Shown: positions 8,143 to 18,921 of the stretch, piece after piece
Layout of the letters: every line of letters begins with the position of its first letter
How positions within the stretch are numbered: position 1 is the stretch's first letter
From: an uncultured Duganella sp.
GTDB taxonomy: Bacteria > Pseudomonadota > Gammaproteobacteria > Burkholderiales > Burkholderiaceae
DNA: 52,133 nt
Direction: 5' to 3'
Assembly: GCA_946482635.1 (NCBI GenBank)
Contig: CAMLSG010000008.1
Location: 1-52,133, forward strand
The notes under the pieces: generated by a model
Database searches by the model: none
Seen by the model: only the letters and a program-made list of their open reading frames with translations
What the model was told of the DNA's origin: nothing
Translations under genes and position numbers: made by a program

Positions 8143-11100
8143 ATGGACTTCTCAAAACACTTCATTGAGCATCCGCGCCTTGCAACCGTCATTTCGATCT
8201 TCATTTTCCTGACTGGCTTGCTGGCGATTTTCCAACTGCCGATTTCGGAGTATCCGGAAGTGGCGCCGCCGCAGGTGGTCGTACGGGCGCAGTTCCCTGG
8301 CGCGAACCCGCGCGTCATCGCGGAAACGGTTGCCGCGCCGCTGGAGGAACAGATCAACGGCCTGGAAAATGTGCTGTATTTCCAGAGCCAGGCCACGGCC
8401 GACGGCAGCATGAGCATCACGGTCACCTTCAAGATCGGGACGGTGCCGGAGCAGGCCGAAACGGCAGTGCAGAACCGTATCAACCGCGCCCTGCCCCGCT
8501 TGCCGGACATTGTGCGCCAGATCGGCGTAACGACGGAGAAGCAATCCTCCAGCCTGACCATGGTGGTGCACATGGCCAGCCCGGACAACAGCCACGATAC
8601 GCTTTACCTGCGCAACTACGCCAACCTGTATGTACGCGATGAACTGCTGCGCATCCCCGGCATGGGATCGGTGCTCTTCTTTGGCGGCGGCGACTATGCA
8701 ATGCGCATCTGGCTCGATCCGCAAAAACTGGCATCGCGCGGCATGACTGCGGGCGACGTCATACAGGCCATTCGCGAGCAGAACGCGCAGGTTGCGGCGG
8801 GCGTGGTGGGATCGCCGCCGGCGGTGAACAACACGGAATTCCAGCTGGCCGTCAATGCACAGGGTCGCCTGGTCAAGGAAGAGGATTTTGCGGACATCAT
8901 CGTTCGCAGCGATACGCGCACCGGCGCTGTCGTGCGAATCAAGGATATTGGCCGCGTCGAGATGAGCGCCAGCACATTCGCACTGCGCAGCCTGTTGAAC
9001 AACAAGGAAGCGGTGGCAATCGGTATCTTCCAGGCGCCCGGTTCCAACTCGCTTGCGCTCTCCGATAATGTCCGCGCCACCATGGCCAGGTTGAAGCAGA
9101 GCTTCCCGCAAGGGGTCGACTACGACATCGTCTATGACCCGACCCGCTTCGTGCAGACCTCGATTGAAAAAGTCGTGCATACGCTGGTGGAAGCGATCCT
9201 GCTTGTCGTGCTGGTGGTGATCATCTTCCTCCAGACCTGGCGCGCCTCGGTGATCCCCCTGCTGGCTGTGCCGGTATCGATTGTGGGCACCTTTGGCGTG
9301 CTTCTGCTGCTTGGCTATTCGATCAATACACTGACCCTGTTCGGTCTTGTGCTGGCAATCGGTATCGTGGTCGACGATGCCATCGTGGTGGTGGAGAACG
9401 TCGAGCGCAATATCGCAGACGGCCTGACGCCGCACGCGGCGACGCACAAGGCAATGAGCGAGGTCAGTGGGCCTATCGTGGCGATTGCCCTGGTGCTGTG
9501 CGCCGTGTTCATTCCGCTCACTTTCGTACCAGGCCTGTCGGGCCAGTTCTATAAGCAGTTTGCAGTCACCATTGCGATTTCGACCGTCATCTCGGCGATC
9601 AACTCGCTGACCCTGTCACCAGCCCTGGCGGCCCTGCTCCTGCGCCCGCATGATGCGCCGAAGGACACGCTGATGATCTGGATGGACAAGCTGTTCGGCC
9701 GCTTCTTCCATTGGTTCAATTGCTTCTTCCAGCGCCAGAGCAAGAAGTACAGCCGCGGGGTCGACGGCATCCTGAAGCGAAAATCGGCGGCATTGATTGT
9801 ATATGGAGTACTGCTGGCCCTGACCGCAGTGCTGTTCGGTGCAATTCCCAGCGGCTTCGTTCCCGCACCGGACAAGCAATACCTGATTGGCGTGGCCCAG
9901 TTGCCGGCCGGTGCTACGCTGGACAGGACGGAAAAGGTGATTCGCGAAATGAGCGATATCGCCCTTAAAGTGCCGGGCATCCGCGACTCGATCGGTTTCC
10001 CTGGCCTGTCGATTGCCGGCTTTTCCGCGGCGCCGAACGAGGGCATTGTGTTCTTTGGCCTGACAGGATTTGAAGAACGAACGTCCGCGGCCATGTCCAA
10101 GGATGCGATCCTGGGCAAGGTCAACGGCGCCATGCAGCAGATTCAGGGCGCCCGCATCTTCGTGGTGCCGCCACCGGCCGTGGAAGGCCTGGGCGCTGCC
10201 GGCGGCTTCAAGCTGATGGTGCAGGACCGCAGCAGCCAGGGCGAACAGGCCCTGTATGGCAGCGTGTGGGGAATTCTGGGGCCGATCTACGGCAATCAAA
10301 AATCCACCATTGCCACGCCTTATTCGACTTACGACATCAACGTGCCGCAGCTGTTCGCCGATGTGGACCGGACCAAGGCCAAGCAGATGGGCGTTCCATT
10401 GCAATCGATCTACGATACGCTGCAGATCAACCTGGGTTCCCTGTACGTGAACGACTTCACCCGCTTCGGCAAGACTTACCAGGTGGTGGTGCAGGCGGAC
10501 GCTCCGTATCGCGCCAGTGCCGACAACATCGCCCGCCTTGAAACACGCAACGATGCAGGACAGATGGTGCAACTCGGCGCCCTCATGAAAATCGAGCCGA
10601 CGTTCGGCCCCACGCGCGTGACCCGCTACAACGGTTTCCCTGCCGCCGACCTCAATGGCGCGCCAAAGCCGGGCTTCTCCAGCGGCCAGGCGGAGGCGGA
10701 GATTGAAAAGCTGGTCAAGGGGCTGCCGCGCGGCATGGGGTTCGAATGGACCGACCTGACCTACCAGGACCGCCTGACGCGCGACGTGACCTTGCCGGTG
10801 GTCGGCGTGAAGATACCGACGCTGGCGGCAGTCCTGTTCCTGTCCGTCGTGCTGGTGGTCCTGGTGCTGACGGCGCAATATGAAAGCTGGAGCCTGCCCC
10901 TGGCCATCATCCTGATCGTGCCGATGTGCATATTGTGCGCGCTGCTTGGGGTCTGGCTGTCGCACTGGCCACCGTTCCGGCAGACTGGCGACCTGAATAT
11001 CTTTACCCAGGTAGCCCTGGTGGTGCTGGTAGGCCTGGCCTGCAAGAATGCGATCCTGATCGTGGAATTCGCCAAGGAGCTGGAAGAACGCGGCATGCCG

Positions 11101-11433
11101 ATGGTCGAAGCGGTGCTTGAAGCCTGCCATCTGAGGCTGCGCCCGATCCTGATGACGTCCATCGCATTCTGCGCCGGCGTCATCCCGCTCATCCTCGGCA
11201 GCGGCGCCGGCAGCGAGATGCGCCGGGCCATGGGGATTGCGGTCTTTTCCGGCATGGTCGGCGTGACGTTCTTTGGCATCTTCCTGACACCGGTGTTCTA
11301 TAGCATGGTGCGCAAGAGCACGGCCAAGCGCAGGGAACATGCGGCCGAAGTGCGCCGTGCGGTGGATGCATCCGCTCATGCTTTCCACGCCGGCATCGAC
11401 GATGCCAATGCGCCTCCGGAGGGGAAATCATGA
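8143..11433 (+). CDS. RND efflux inner-membrane transporter, MexF-like (pump 2)
   Basis: A 1096-residue RND transporter, slightly longer than AcrB (about 1050). It begins MDFSKHFIEHPRLATVISI and has the TM4 relay GIVVDDAIVVVENVERN with both Asp residues, and GLACKNAILIVEFAKE with the relay Lys in TM10. Porter and docking loops are full length. The sequence style (ISEYPEVAPPQVVVRAQFPG) resembles MexF/AcrB of the HAE1 group. GAGGAGG lies directly before the ATG. The stop codon overlaps the next gene by 4 bp (ATGA). MexF relatives export chloramphenicol and quinolones; the substrate here is unproven. Confidence 0.95.
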   Translation: MDFSKHFIEHPRLATVISIFIFLTGLLAIFQLPISEYPEVAPPQVVVRAQFPGANPRVIAETVAAPLEEQINGLENVLYFQSQATADGSMSITVTFKIGTVPEQAETAVQNRINRALPRLPDIVRQIGVTTEKQSSSLTMVVHMASPDNSHDTLYLRNYANLYVRDELLRIPGMGSVLFFGGGDYAMRIWLDPQKLASRGMTAGDVIQAIREQNAQVAAGVVGSPPAVNNTEFQLAVNAQGRLVKEEDFADIIVRSDTRTGAVVRIKDIGRVEMSASTFALRSLLNNKEAVAIGIFQAPGSNSLALSDNVRATMARLKQSFPQGVDYDIVYDPTRFVQTSIEKVVHTLVEAILLVVLVVIIFLQTWRASVIPLLAVPVSIVGTFGVLLLLGYSINTLTLFGLVLAIGIVVDDAIVVVENVERNIADGLTPHAATHKAMSEVSGPIVAIALVLCAVFIPLTFVPGLSGQFYKQFAVTIAISTVISAINSLTLSPALAALLLRPHDAPKDTLMIWMDKLFGRFFHWFNCFFQRQSKKYSRGVDGILKRKSAALIVYGVLLALTAVLFGAIPSGFVPAPDKQYLIGVAQLPAGATLDRTEKVIREMSDIALKVPGIRDSIGFPGLSIAGFSAAPNEGIVFFGLTGFEERTSAAMSKDAILGKVNGAMQQIQGARIFVVPPPAVEGLGAAGGFKLMVQDRSSQGEQALYGSVWGILGPIYGNQKSTIATPYSTYDINVPQLFADVDRTKAKQMGVPLQSIYDTLQINLGSLYVNDFTRFGKTYQVVVQADAPYRASADNIARLETRNDAGQMVQLGALMKIEPTFGPTRVTRYNGFPAADLNGAPKPGFSSGQAEAEIEKLVKGLPRGMGFEWTDLTYQDRLTRDVTLPVVGVKIPTLAAVLFLSVVLVVLVLTAQYESWSLPLAIILIVPMCILCALLGVWLSHWPPFRQTGDLNIFTQVALVVLVGLACKNAILIVEFAKELEERGMPMVEAVLEACHLRLRPILMTSIAFCAGVIPLILGSGAGSEMRRAMGIAVFSGMVGVTFFGIFLTPVFYSMVRKSTAKRREHAAEVRRAVDASAHAFHAGIDDANAPPEGKS

Positions 11434-12818
11434 AACGCGCGATATCGGCTCTTGCCGCGCTGATGCTTGGCGCCTGTTCCCATGCGCCGCAACTGGCGCG
11501 CTATCAGCCTCCTGCGCAGGCGGGATTCGCCAACGCGCCCGACCAGGCTGCAAGCAGCGAACCGGTGGCCGAATTCTGGACCCGCTTCGAAGACGAGCAG
11601 CTTTCTTCCCTGGTGCAGCGCGCATTGAAGGCCAACACCGATATCCGCAGTGCCGCTGCCAGCCTGGCCGAGTCGCGCGCCATCGGACGCTTTGCCGATG
11701 CCGACCTGTGGCCAAGCGTGAACCTGAATGCCGGCGCCGCACGGGTGCGAGCCAAGGATAGCAACGGCGTTCCCAAGACCGACAATGCCTATTCCGTCGG
11801 CCTGGACGTATTGTGGGAAGTCGACGTGTTCGGCCGCCTGAGCGATGCCCGGCGCGCGGCGCAAGCCGGTGTGCTGGCCGGCGAAGCTGGCTATCGCGCG
11901 GCACAGCTAAGCGTTGCTGCCGAAGTGGCGCGCAACTATTTCAACCTGCGCGGTTTGCAGGAGCAGTTGCGCGTCGCCATCGCATCCCTGGAAACACAGC
12001 GCGCGGCACTGCAACTGGTGGAGGCGCGCGAGAGCGTCGGGCGCGGCACCGCGCTGGATACCGAGCGTGCCCGCTCGCTCGTCAATTCGACTGCAGCCTC
12101 CGTTCCGGCTTTCGAATCGGCGCTTGCCCGCACCCGCTACCGCCTTGCCGTGCTGTGCGGGCTGCCTCCGACGGGCCTGGATACTGAGCTGAACGACCCG
12201 CGTCCCCTGCCCGGCCTCAAGTCATTCAATATCGGCGGCGTCGGAACGCCGGAGAACCTGCTGCGCCGCCGGCCCGACGTGCAGGTGGCCGAAGCCCAAC
12301 TGGCCGCCGCCGCCGCCAATGCAGGCGTGGCGCGCAGCGCATGGTTCCCGACCATCACGCTGGGCGGAACACTGGGCCAGAACGCCGCGCATGCGGGCGA
12401 CCTTGGCAAGGGCGCCTCCTATGCCTACAACCTCGGTGCACAACTGGCATGGAACGTGCTGGATTTCGGCCGTATCCGGGCGAATATTGCGGCATCGGAT
12501 GCGCGTGCCGATGCGGCGGTTGCCAACTACGAGCGCGCCGTACTGGCAGCGCTTGAGGAAACGGAAGGCGCGTTCATCAACTATACGCGCTCGCAGCAGC
12601 AGGCTGCGTTGCTGTATGACGCGGTAGTGGCATCCGAGCAGGCGGCCCTGATTGCGCGCGAACGCTTTGCCGTTGGCTCGACCGACTTCCTGGTGGTGCT
12701 GGATGCCGAGCGCGAACTGCTGTCGGCGCGCGACCGGCTGGCGCAAGCGCAGTCCGGTGCGGCAGGTTCGCTTGTGGTGGTCTACAAGGCCTTGGCCGGC
12801 GGCTGGGGCGGTCCCTGA
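11430..12818 (+). CDS. NodT-family RND efflux outer-membrane lipoprotein (pump 2)
   Basis: A 462-residue channel protein with lipobox MLGACS (cysteine near residue 16). Both outer-membrane-factor repeats are present, with VGLDVLWEVDVFGRLSDARR and LGAQLAWNVLDFGRIRANIA. It overlaps the RND gene by 4 bp, so the three proteins of pump 2 are translationally coupled. It is distinct from the pump 1 channel at 1161-2594, so each pump has its own exit duct. The gene is convergent with the GH31 gene, only 10 bp away, and no terminator hairpin is visible between them. Confidence 0.93.
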   Translation: MKRAISALAALMLGACSHAPQLARYQPPAQAGFANAPDQAASSEPVAEFWTRFEDEQLSSLVQRALKANTDIRSAAASLAESRAIGRFADADLWPSVNLNAGAARVRAKDSNGVPKTDNAYSVGLDVLWEVDVFGRLSDARRAAQAGVLAGEAGYRAAQLSVAAEVARNYFNLRGLQEQLRVAIASLETQRAALQLVEARESVGRGTALDTERARSLVNSTAASVPAFESALARTRYRLAVLCGLPPTGLDTELNDPRPLPGLKSFNIGGVGTPENLLRRRPDVQVAEAQLAAAAANAGVARSAWFPTITLGGTLGQNAAHAGDLGKGASYAYNLGAQLAWNVLDFGRIRANIAASDARADAAVANYERAVLAALEETEGAFINYTRSQQQAALLYDAVVASEQAALIARERFAVGSTDFLVVLDAERELLSARDRLAQAQSGAAGSLVVVYKALAGGWGGP

Positions 12819-12828
12819 GCGGCGCTTG

Positions 12829-15243
12829 CTATCGGCTGATCTCGACGGTTCCGGTGGCGAGGTCCGGCATCAGGATCACGGCAGCATTTTGCGCCCGATC
12901 CACAGATGCGGCCTGCTCCGCGCCTGCTGAACACACTTGCGGCGGTGTGTCTGGCCCCCAACCGTGAACGTAAAGCGCCAGGCCATTCCACCAGGGCTTC
13001 CAGTTCCCATCGCGCTGTCCGAATACTATTTTCAGTCCCGATGGCGATTCCTCGCAGCGAATGCGCTGCCGCAGGTAGCTGCCGCGCTTGTAACCCATGG
13101 TGACGCCATCGTCAGCGTAAATCTCGCCGCGGCAGTCTGCGCCCGGATAAACGTGCAGCTCAAGCCGTCCCTCGGGAATGAAGGTAGTGCTTTGGACCAG
13201 CGGCTGCTTTGGGAGGATTGCGCCGGGACGAACGTAGACAGGTAACTGGGCGATATCCGGCTTGATTGTCTCGCTCTTGCCATTCAAGCGCTGCCCGGTC
13301 CAGTAGTCGTACCAGCTTTTACCGGGCAGTTCCACCTTGTACTCGCCTGGCGATTCAAGCGTTGGCGATGGCGCCACCAACAGGTCGCCGCCCACCATGA
13401 ACTGATCCTCCGAGCCGCCAAGCCGGTCGCCGTTCGCCAGCACGGACGGGAAATTGAGGAATACCGGCCGCATCAGGGGAATGCCGGTGCGGCTGTTTTC
13501 CTCCGCTGCCGCGTATAGATAGGGCATCAGCCGGTAGCGCTCCGAGATGAAGCGGCGCCGGATCTCGACTTGCGCAGCATCGCCCACCCACGGTTCCTGG
13601 TCGGGGCGCCCGGTTTCGGCATGGGCGCGGAACAGCGGCATGAAGGCCCCAAGCTGGAACCAGCGCGTCAGCAGCTCCGGCGAAGGGCGTTCGCCGGCAT
13701 AGCCGCCAACGTCATTGCCGGCGTATGCAAAGCCGCTCAGGCCAAGGTTGAGAAGCTGTTGCACGCCCATCTTGAGATGCTGCCAACTCGATACGTTATC
13801 GCCGGTCCACGTCGCCGCATAGCGCTGCCCGCCGGCATAGGTGGCGCGCGTCAGCACGAAGGGTCGCAAGTCCGGTTGCAACCGTGCCAGTCCTTCGTAT
13901 GTGGCGCGCGAGTTGAGCTGGCCGTAAGCGTTATGCATTTCGGCGTGAGAAGCGCGCCGTGGTGCGAAATCGTCGCTCTCGACCCGATGCACGACATCCA
14001 GCGGCATGGTCTTGCTGGGCACGTTGAAGATCGACGGCTCATTCATGTCGTTCCAGAAGCCCGCCACGCCATCGCCAATGAAGCCGGCATACAGGTCGCC
14101 CCACCAGCGGCGGGCCTGGGCGCGGCTGAAGTCGGGGAACACCGCCGCCCCGGGCCATACGTCGCCGGAGTAATACTGGCCGCCAGGCAGTTTCAAAAAC
14201 ACATCCTGTGCCGCGCCGCTGTCGTAGGCGGCATAGCCCTGGCCCGGCGCCTTGGCGATATGCGGATCGGTAATCAGCACCAGCCGGATGCCTTCGCCGC
14301 GCAGGTCGCTTGCGAGTTTCCGCAAGTCGGGAAATGCTTCCCGATTAACCGTGAAGGGGCGCGAACGGTCCTGGTAATCGATGTCCATATAGATCACGTC
14401 GGAAGGCAGCCGCTCGCTGCGCAGCCGTTTTGCAATCGCACGCACCTCTGCGTCGCTCTTGTAGCTCCATTTGGATTGCTGGAAGCCCAGTGCCCATTGA
14501 GGCATCAACGGCGGCGTCCCGGTCAGATACGCGTATTGCCGCAGCACGTCCTTCGGCGCGGGACCGGCCATTACGTAGTAGTCGACCGGCCCGCCATCGC
14601 CGCTGATCGACAGCACGTCTCTTTTTGTCTTGCCGAAGTCAAAGGTGGTGCGCCAGGTATTATCGAGGAACAAGCCAAAGGCCTGCCCACGAGGGCTGAC
14701 CGTCATGAAGAAGGGAATCGTCTTGTATAGCGGATCGGTCGCCTGCGTGAACTTGTAAGTATCCGAGTTCCACATGGTATAAGCGCCGCCCTTGCGGTCG
14801 AAGGTGCCGGTCTTGTCGCCCAGGCCGAAGACATGGTCATCGCCGCTCAGGCGCGCGCGCATGCGGAAGCCGCCTTCTCCCGACACCGCGGTGCGGCCGG
14901 CAAGGTCGGCCAGCAGAAGCTTGCCGCCGCCATCCAGCACGTCAGCCTTCAGTGTGCGCAAGTCGATACGGGCGCCGATATTCGCGGCGCGCAATTGCAC
15001 CACTTCGGCGCCGCGCGTCACGCTCATCGGCAGGTGGGTGCCCCGCTTCTCCGCCGGGACTGCCCATGAAGCATCCTCCGGCAGCTTCCCGCGTCCCGCA
15101 CGGATGCGCATGATGCCGCTGGACGGCGCGGTGACTTCAAGCACCACTCCACCGCGCGACAAGACCATGCGATCGACAGTCTCGGCGTGCAGCGAACCCG
15201 CCGCACACAGCGCGAGGATCGCTACGGCGTTACTGCGCCGCAT
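12829..15243 (-). CDS. Glycoside hydrolase family 31 alpha-glycosidase, secreted
   Basis: An 804-residue enzyme with a signal peptide ([20 protein letters not shown]). The GH31 catalytic barrel is clear. The nucleophile is the Asp of [10 protein letters not shown] (near residue 398) and the acid/base is the Asp of [13 protein letters not shown] (near 481); [16 protein letters not shown] is also typical. The start at 15243 was chosen for the signal peptide. It overlaps the MFS stop by 14 bp, although the frame stays open further upstream. GH31 members cleave alpha-glucosides or alpha-xylosides. As the last gene of a mannose-glycan operon, it may remove capping alpha-glucose from a mannose-rich glycan (inference). 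It is probably periplasmic. Confidence 0.92.
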   Translation of the reverse strand: MRRSNAVAILALCAAGSLHAETVDRMVLSRGGVVLEVTAPSSGIMRIRAGRGKLPEDASWAVPAEKRGTHLPMSVTRGAEVVQLRAANIGARIDLRTLKADVLDGGGKLLLADLAGRTAVSGEGGFRMRARLSGDDHVFGLGDKTGTFDRKGGAYTMWNSDTYKFTQATDPLYKTIPFFMTVSPRGQAFGLFLDNTWRTTFDFGKTKRDVLSISGDGGPVDYYVMAGPAPKDVLRQYAYLTGTPPLMPQWALGFQQSKWSYKSDAEVRAIAKRLRSERLPSDVIYMDIDYQDRSRPFTVNREAFPDLRKLASDLRGEGIRLVLITDPHIAKAPGQGYAAYDSGAAQDVFLKLPGGQYYSGDVWPGAAVFPDFSRAQARRWWGDLYAGFIGDGVAGFWNDMNEPSIFNVPSKTMPLDVVHRVESDDFAPRRASHAEMHNAYGQLNSRATYEGLARLQPDLRPFVLTRATYAGGQRYAATWTGDNVSSWQHLKMGVQQLLNLGLSGFAYAGNDVGGYAGERPSPELLTRWFQLGAFMPLFRAHAETGRPDQEPWVGDAAQVEIRRRFISERYRLMPYLYAAAEENSRTGIPLMRPVFLNFPSVLANGDRLGGSEDQFMVGGDLLVAPSPTLESPGEYKVELPGKSWYDYWTGQRLNGKSETIKPDIAQLPVYVRPGAILPKQPLVQSTTFIPEGRLELHVYPGADCRGEIYADDGVTMGYKRGSYLRQRIRCEESPSGLKIVFGQRDGNWKPWWNGLALYVHGWGPDTPPQVCSAGAEQAASVDRAQNAAVILMPDLATGTVEISR

Positions 15244-16486
15244 ACATGGAAGAATACTTTGCGCCAAAGTACAGGATGAAGGCATAGCAAGCGGCCGGCA
15301 GCATGAACGATGCCTGCACGCCGATGGCATCCGCCAGCGCGCCTTGTGCGAACGGCACCAGCGCACCGCCAACGATGGCCATGCACAGGATGCCCGATCC
15401 CTGGCCGGTGTACTTGCCAAGGCCGTGCAGCGCCATGCTGAAAATGGTCGGGAACATGATCGAGTTGCACAATCCGACCGCGAGGATGGCCCACATCGCC
15501 ACGCTGCCCTTGCCGAAGGTGGCCGCCAGCACCAGTCCGATCGCAAGCAGCGAGTTGACGGCCAGGGTCTTGCCCGGGCTGGCCACGCGCATCACGACGA
15601 AGCCAATGAAGCGGCCCACCATGGCGCCGCCCCAGTAGATGCTGACGTACTTCGCGGCATCGGCGTGCGACAGGCCGGCAATATGCGACTCCCCGAGGAA
15701 GTTGATCAGGAAGCTACCGATGCTGACTTCAGCGCCAACGTAAAGGAAAATGCCGATCGCACCCAGCACCAGGTGGCGGTGGGCCCAGGCCGAACCATGG
15801 CCCTCGCCTGCCAGCGATAAGTCTTCGCTCTCGGCAATCTGCGGCAGTCTGGCGACGAAGAACAACACCGCCAGCAAGGCAAGCGCGCCGGCCAGCGCGA
15901 GGTAAGGACCGCGCACTGTAGCCGCGTCGGCTGCCGCACCTGCCGCGGCGCCGGCGGTCGAGAGGATCAGCAAACCGCCAACCGAAGGACCGATGGTGGT
16001 GCCAAGGGAGTTGAAGGCCTGCGTGAGGTTCAGGCGGCTCGATGCGGTGCGCGGCGGACCAAGCACCGTAACGTACGGGTTGGCTGCTACCTGCAGCACC
16101 GTGATGCCAGATGCAAGCACGAAGAACGCCAGCAGGAAAAGGCCATATCCGCCGAAGGAGGCTGGATAGAACAGGACGCAGCCGCCAGCGGCGATCAGCA
16201 GGCCCGTGACAGCGCCCTTCTGGTAGCCGATGCGGCGGATCAGGGCGCCCGCCGGCATCGAGACGATGAAGTAGGCGCCGAAGAAGCAAAGCTGTACCAG
16301 CATTGCCTGGAAGTAGGACAGCGTGTAGATAGCCTTCAGGTGCGGGATCAGGACGTCGTTCAGCGAAGTAATCAGACCCCACATGAAGAACAGCAGTGTA
16401 ACGATGACCAGCGCGCCGGTATTCGTCCCGTTTTGAGCGCTGCCCGCTGCTTGCGGCGGCGCTGCCTGAGCGGTGTTGGGTGCCAT
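15230..16486 (-). CDS. FucP/GluP-type MFS sugar transporter
   Basis: A 418-residue transporter with about twelve membrane helices. [20 protein letters not shown] opens TM1, and the loop after it ([20 protein letters not shown]) is typical of the fucose/glucose/galactose:H+ symporter group (FHS family). [20 protein letters not shown] and [15 protein letters not shown] are further family patterns. The ATG at 16486 is 15 nt from the SD GAGGAG, while an in-frame TTG at 16495 is only 6 nt away and may be the true start. It lies between the mannosidase and GH31 genes, so mannose or a short mannoside is the likely substrate for inner-membrane import (inference). Confidence 0.9.
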   Translation of the reverse strand: MAPNTAQAAPPQAAGSAQNGTNTGALVIVTLLFFMWGLITSLNDVLIPHLKAIYTLSYFQAMLVQLCFFGAYFIVSMPAGALIRRIGYQKGAVTGLLIAAGGCVLFYPASFGGYGLFLLAFFVLASGITVLQVAANPYVTVLGPPRTASSRLNLTQAFNSLGTTIGPSVGGLLILSTAGAAAGAAADAATVRGPYLALAGALALLAVLFFVARLPQIAESEDLSLAGEGHGSAWAHRHLVLGAIGIFLYVGAEVSIGSFLINFLGESHIAGLSHADAAKYVSIYWGGAMVGRFIGFVVMRVASPGKTLAVNSLLAIGLVLAATFGKGSVAMWAILAVGLCNSIMFPTIFSMALHGLGKYTGQGSGILCMAIVGGALVPFAQGALADAIGVQASFMLPAACYAFILYFGAKYSSMYAAQ

Positions 16487-16518
16487 GTTAGCCAAGATTG
16501 TCTCCTCAGTTTTTGTAG

Positions 16519-18921
16519 TTACATACCGGCCGGCGCGCGCGGCAGGTCGCGGCCGTGCGTGCCCCAGCCAGTCGTATCGGGCTGGGGGGCAAGCTTGAAC
16601 GACAGGGTACCAGCATCCTGCAGTTGTTCCCAATCGAGCCACACGCGCGTCAGCGGCCGGCCGGCCCACTGCACCGATTCCACGAAGCGGCGCTCGCCCG
16701 GCTTTGCCTCGGGCGCTTCAATGCGCAAGGTGCGGCCTTGCGGCAGGTCGATCTCGGCGCGCGCGAAGCGTGGCGCGTGCAGCAGGAAGCGGCCGCTACC
16801 CGGCGCATCCGGATACAGGCCCAGTGCGCTGAACAGGTACCAGGCCGACATGGTCCCCAGGTCGTCGTTGCCGGTCACTCCGCTTGGGCCATTGCCGAAC
16901 AGGGTTTCCGCCGCGCGCAGCACGGTAGTGGTTTTCCATGGTTGTCCCATCAGGGTGTACATCCAGGGCGCATGCAGGTCGGGTTCGTTGTTCGGGTTGT
17001 AGCGGAACTGGCTGTAGTAGCTGTAGGCGCCCACCACCCACGACTTGCGCACGGCGGCCGGGTCGGCCAGCAAGGCGTCGTAATCGAAGAACTGGTCCAG
17101 GCGCTGCAGCGCCTTGGCCTGGCCGCCCATTGCCGCCGCCAGTCCGGGAACATCCTGCGGCACCAGCCATTGGTACTGCCAGGCCGTGCCTTCGTGGAAG
17201 CCACGTTCGGCGCGCGGATCGTAGCTGCCATTCAGGTCGTTGAACCAACTGCCGTCCAGCAGGCGTGGACGCGGGAAGCCGCGCTGGCCGGTCGGGGCGT
17301 CGATCACCGACGGGTCCCACACCCTTCGCCAGTTGAGGGCGCGTTGTTCGAGCAGTTTGGCATCCCTGGCCTGGCCCAGGGCCTTGGCCATGACCGCCAG
17401 CGAGCTGTCGGCCAGCGCATACTCGAGCGTCGCCGAAGCGCCATGGTGCGGGTCGATATCCATGCCCTTGGCAACGAAGCCACGGTCGTACTGCACGAAG
17501 CCCTGGCTCAGGTAGTTCGTGTTGCCGGCGCGGCCTTCGGCGCGGATGCGCGAAGGCGGCACCCCGAAGGCGTTCTCGCGCAGCGCAGCGTAGGCTTCGC
17601 GTTCGCGGCCTTTCAGCGCACCAAAGCGCCACAGGTCGACCAGGAACGGGGTCACCGGGTCGCCCGTCATCACATTGCTGTCAAAGTTGGCATAGCCCCA
17701 GCGTGGCAGCCAGCCGCCCTGCTCGCGGATCTTCAGCACCGAATTGGCAATGTCGCGCGAACGTTGCGGACGCAGCAAGGCAAGCAACTGGTTCTGCGCG
17801 CGGTAGGTGTCCCACAGCGAGAAAAATTCGTAGTAAGTCCAGTCTTTGGCGGTATGCAGCGCATCGTCATAGCCTCGGTAACGGCCATCGGCGTCGCTGC
17901 CGGTCAGCGGCTGCAAAAGCGCGTGGTACAGGGCAGTGTAAAACACGGTGCGGTCGTCGTTGCTGCCGCCTTCGATGCGTACGCTGCCCAGTTCCTTTTG
18001 CCATGCTGCCTGGGCCTTTTCGCGCATGGCGTCGAAGGTGAGCGGCTTGCCGCCGGCCATGCCTTCGGCTTTCAGGTTGATGCGCGCGCCTTCTGCATCG
18101 ACGTGCGAAATCGCGCTGACCGCCGTCACGGCCTGGCCGTTCTTGAGGTCGAAAGTCAGCCACACGCCGTGAGGGCGGCTGTCACCCTGCTGGCTCGGAC
18201 CTTTCACGCCCGGCCAGCCGCCACGGTCGTCCCAGATGCCGTTGGCAACGAACGGCTGGTCGAACACGATGCGGAACCAGGTGGTGTATTGGGCACCGCC
18301 GCAAAAGCTCCTGGTAACGATCTTGCCCTCAACGCTGCGCTCATCCAGTACCCGCACCTCGCTGCCAACCACGGAATGGCGCTCGTTGGCCTGGCCGAGG
18401 TTGAGCAGGACGTGGCCGCTCGCGGTACCGGGAGCAAAGGTGTAGCGCTCGGCTGCAGCGCGGGTCAGTGCGGTCGCCTCGGCGGTGATGCCGCCATAGC
18501 TGGTGAGCTTTACCTTATAGTACCCAGCCTGGCCAACCTCGCCTTCGTGCGTGTATTCGGCGGCATAGCGCTTGTAGTTAAAGCTCTCCGCCTTCTTCGT
18601 ATCGAAGTCGCCGCCGGGACCGATGCTGCCCGTGACCGGCAATACCGAAAGCTGGCCGCCCTGCTCCCAGCAGCCCGCGCCTGACAGGAAGGAGTGGCCG
18701 AAACCGCGAATGCGCGCATCGCTGTAGTGCCAGCCGGCGTAGTGTTCGCCGGTCGGGCTGACCTGGATCATGCCGAATGGAGCCGAAGCGCCGGGGAAGG
18801 TGTTGCCTTCGTCCTGGGTGCCGATGAAGGTGTTGACCGGCATGGTGGACGGTGCTGCCGCCAGCGGCAGCGCGAAGGCCGCCAGCATGACGGAGCAGAG
18901 GGTCAGGCGGAATGCGTTCAT
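16519..18921 (-). CDS. Glycoside hydrolase family 92 alpha-mannosidase, secreted
   Basis: An 800-residue GH92 enzyme with a signal peptide (about 22 residues, ending LPLAAA). The family opening [20 protein letters not shown], the [10 protein letters not shown] segment with its conserved Glu, and [20 protein letters not shown] with the catalytic Asp region are all present. GH92 enzymes are calcium-dependent exo-alpha-mannosidases acting on alpha-1,2/1,3/1,4/1,6 links of N-glycans and fungal mannan. The length is normal (about 750-800). Its start overlaps the kinase stop by 4 bp. It is probably periplasmic and releases mannose for the MFS transporter and isomerase encoded beside it. The linkage specificity cannot be read from the sequence here. 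Confidence 0.94.
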   Translation of the reverse strand: MNAFRLTLCSVMLAAFALPLAAAPSTMPVNTFIGTQDEGNTFPGASAPFGMIQVSPTGEHYAGWHYSDARIRGFGHSFLSGAGCWEQGGQLSVLPVTGSIGPGGDFDTKKAESFNYKRYAAEYTHEGEVGQAGYYKVKLTSYGGITAEATALTRAAAERYTFAPGTASGHVLLNLGQANERHSVVGSEVRVLDERSVEGKIVTRSFCGGAQYTTWFRIVFDQPFVANGIWDDRGGWPGVKGPSQQGDSRPHGVWLTFDLKNGQAVTAVSAISHVDAEGARINLKAEGMAGGKPLTFDAMREKAQAAWQKELGSVRIEGGSNDDRTVFYTALYHALLQPLTGSDADGRYRGYDDALHTAKDWTYYEFFSLWDTYRAQNQLLALLRPQRSRDIANSVLKIREQGGWLPRWGYANFDSNVMTGDPVTPFLVDLWRFGALKGREREAYAALRENAFGVPPSRIRAEGRAGNTNYLSQGFVQYDRGFVAKGMDIDPHHGASATLEYALADSSLAVMAKALGQARDAKLLEQRALNWRRVWDPSVIDAPTGQRGFPRPRLLDGSWFNDLNGSYDPRAERGFHEGTAWQYQWLVPQDVPGLAAAMGGQAKALQRLDQFFDYDALLADPAAVRKSWVVGAYSYYSQFRYNPNNEPDLHAPWMYTLMGQPWKTTTVLRAAETLFGNGPSGVTGNDDLGTMSAWYLFSALGLYPDAPGSGRFLLHAPRFARAEIDLPQGRTLRIEAPEAKPGERRFVESVQWAGRPLTRVWLDWEQLQDAGTLSFKLAPQPDTTGWGTHGRDLPRAPAGM

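Noticed and set aside
15244..15546. N-terminal extension of the GH31 protein upstream of 15243
   Set aside because: It would lie wholly inside the MFS gene and would bury the signal peptide.
16555..18684. Long plus-strand open frame opposite the GH92 mannosidase
   Set aside because: No recognisable domain or ribosome binding site, and the minus-strand GH92 protein has all family motifs; a codon-bias artefact.
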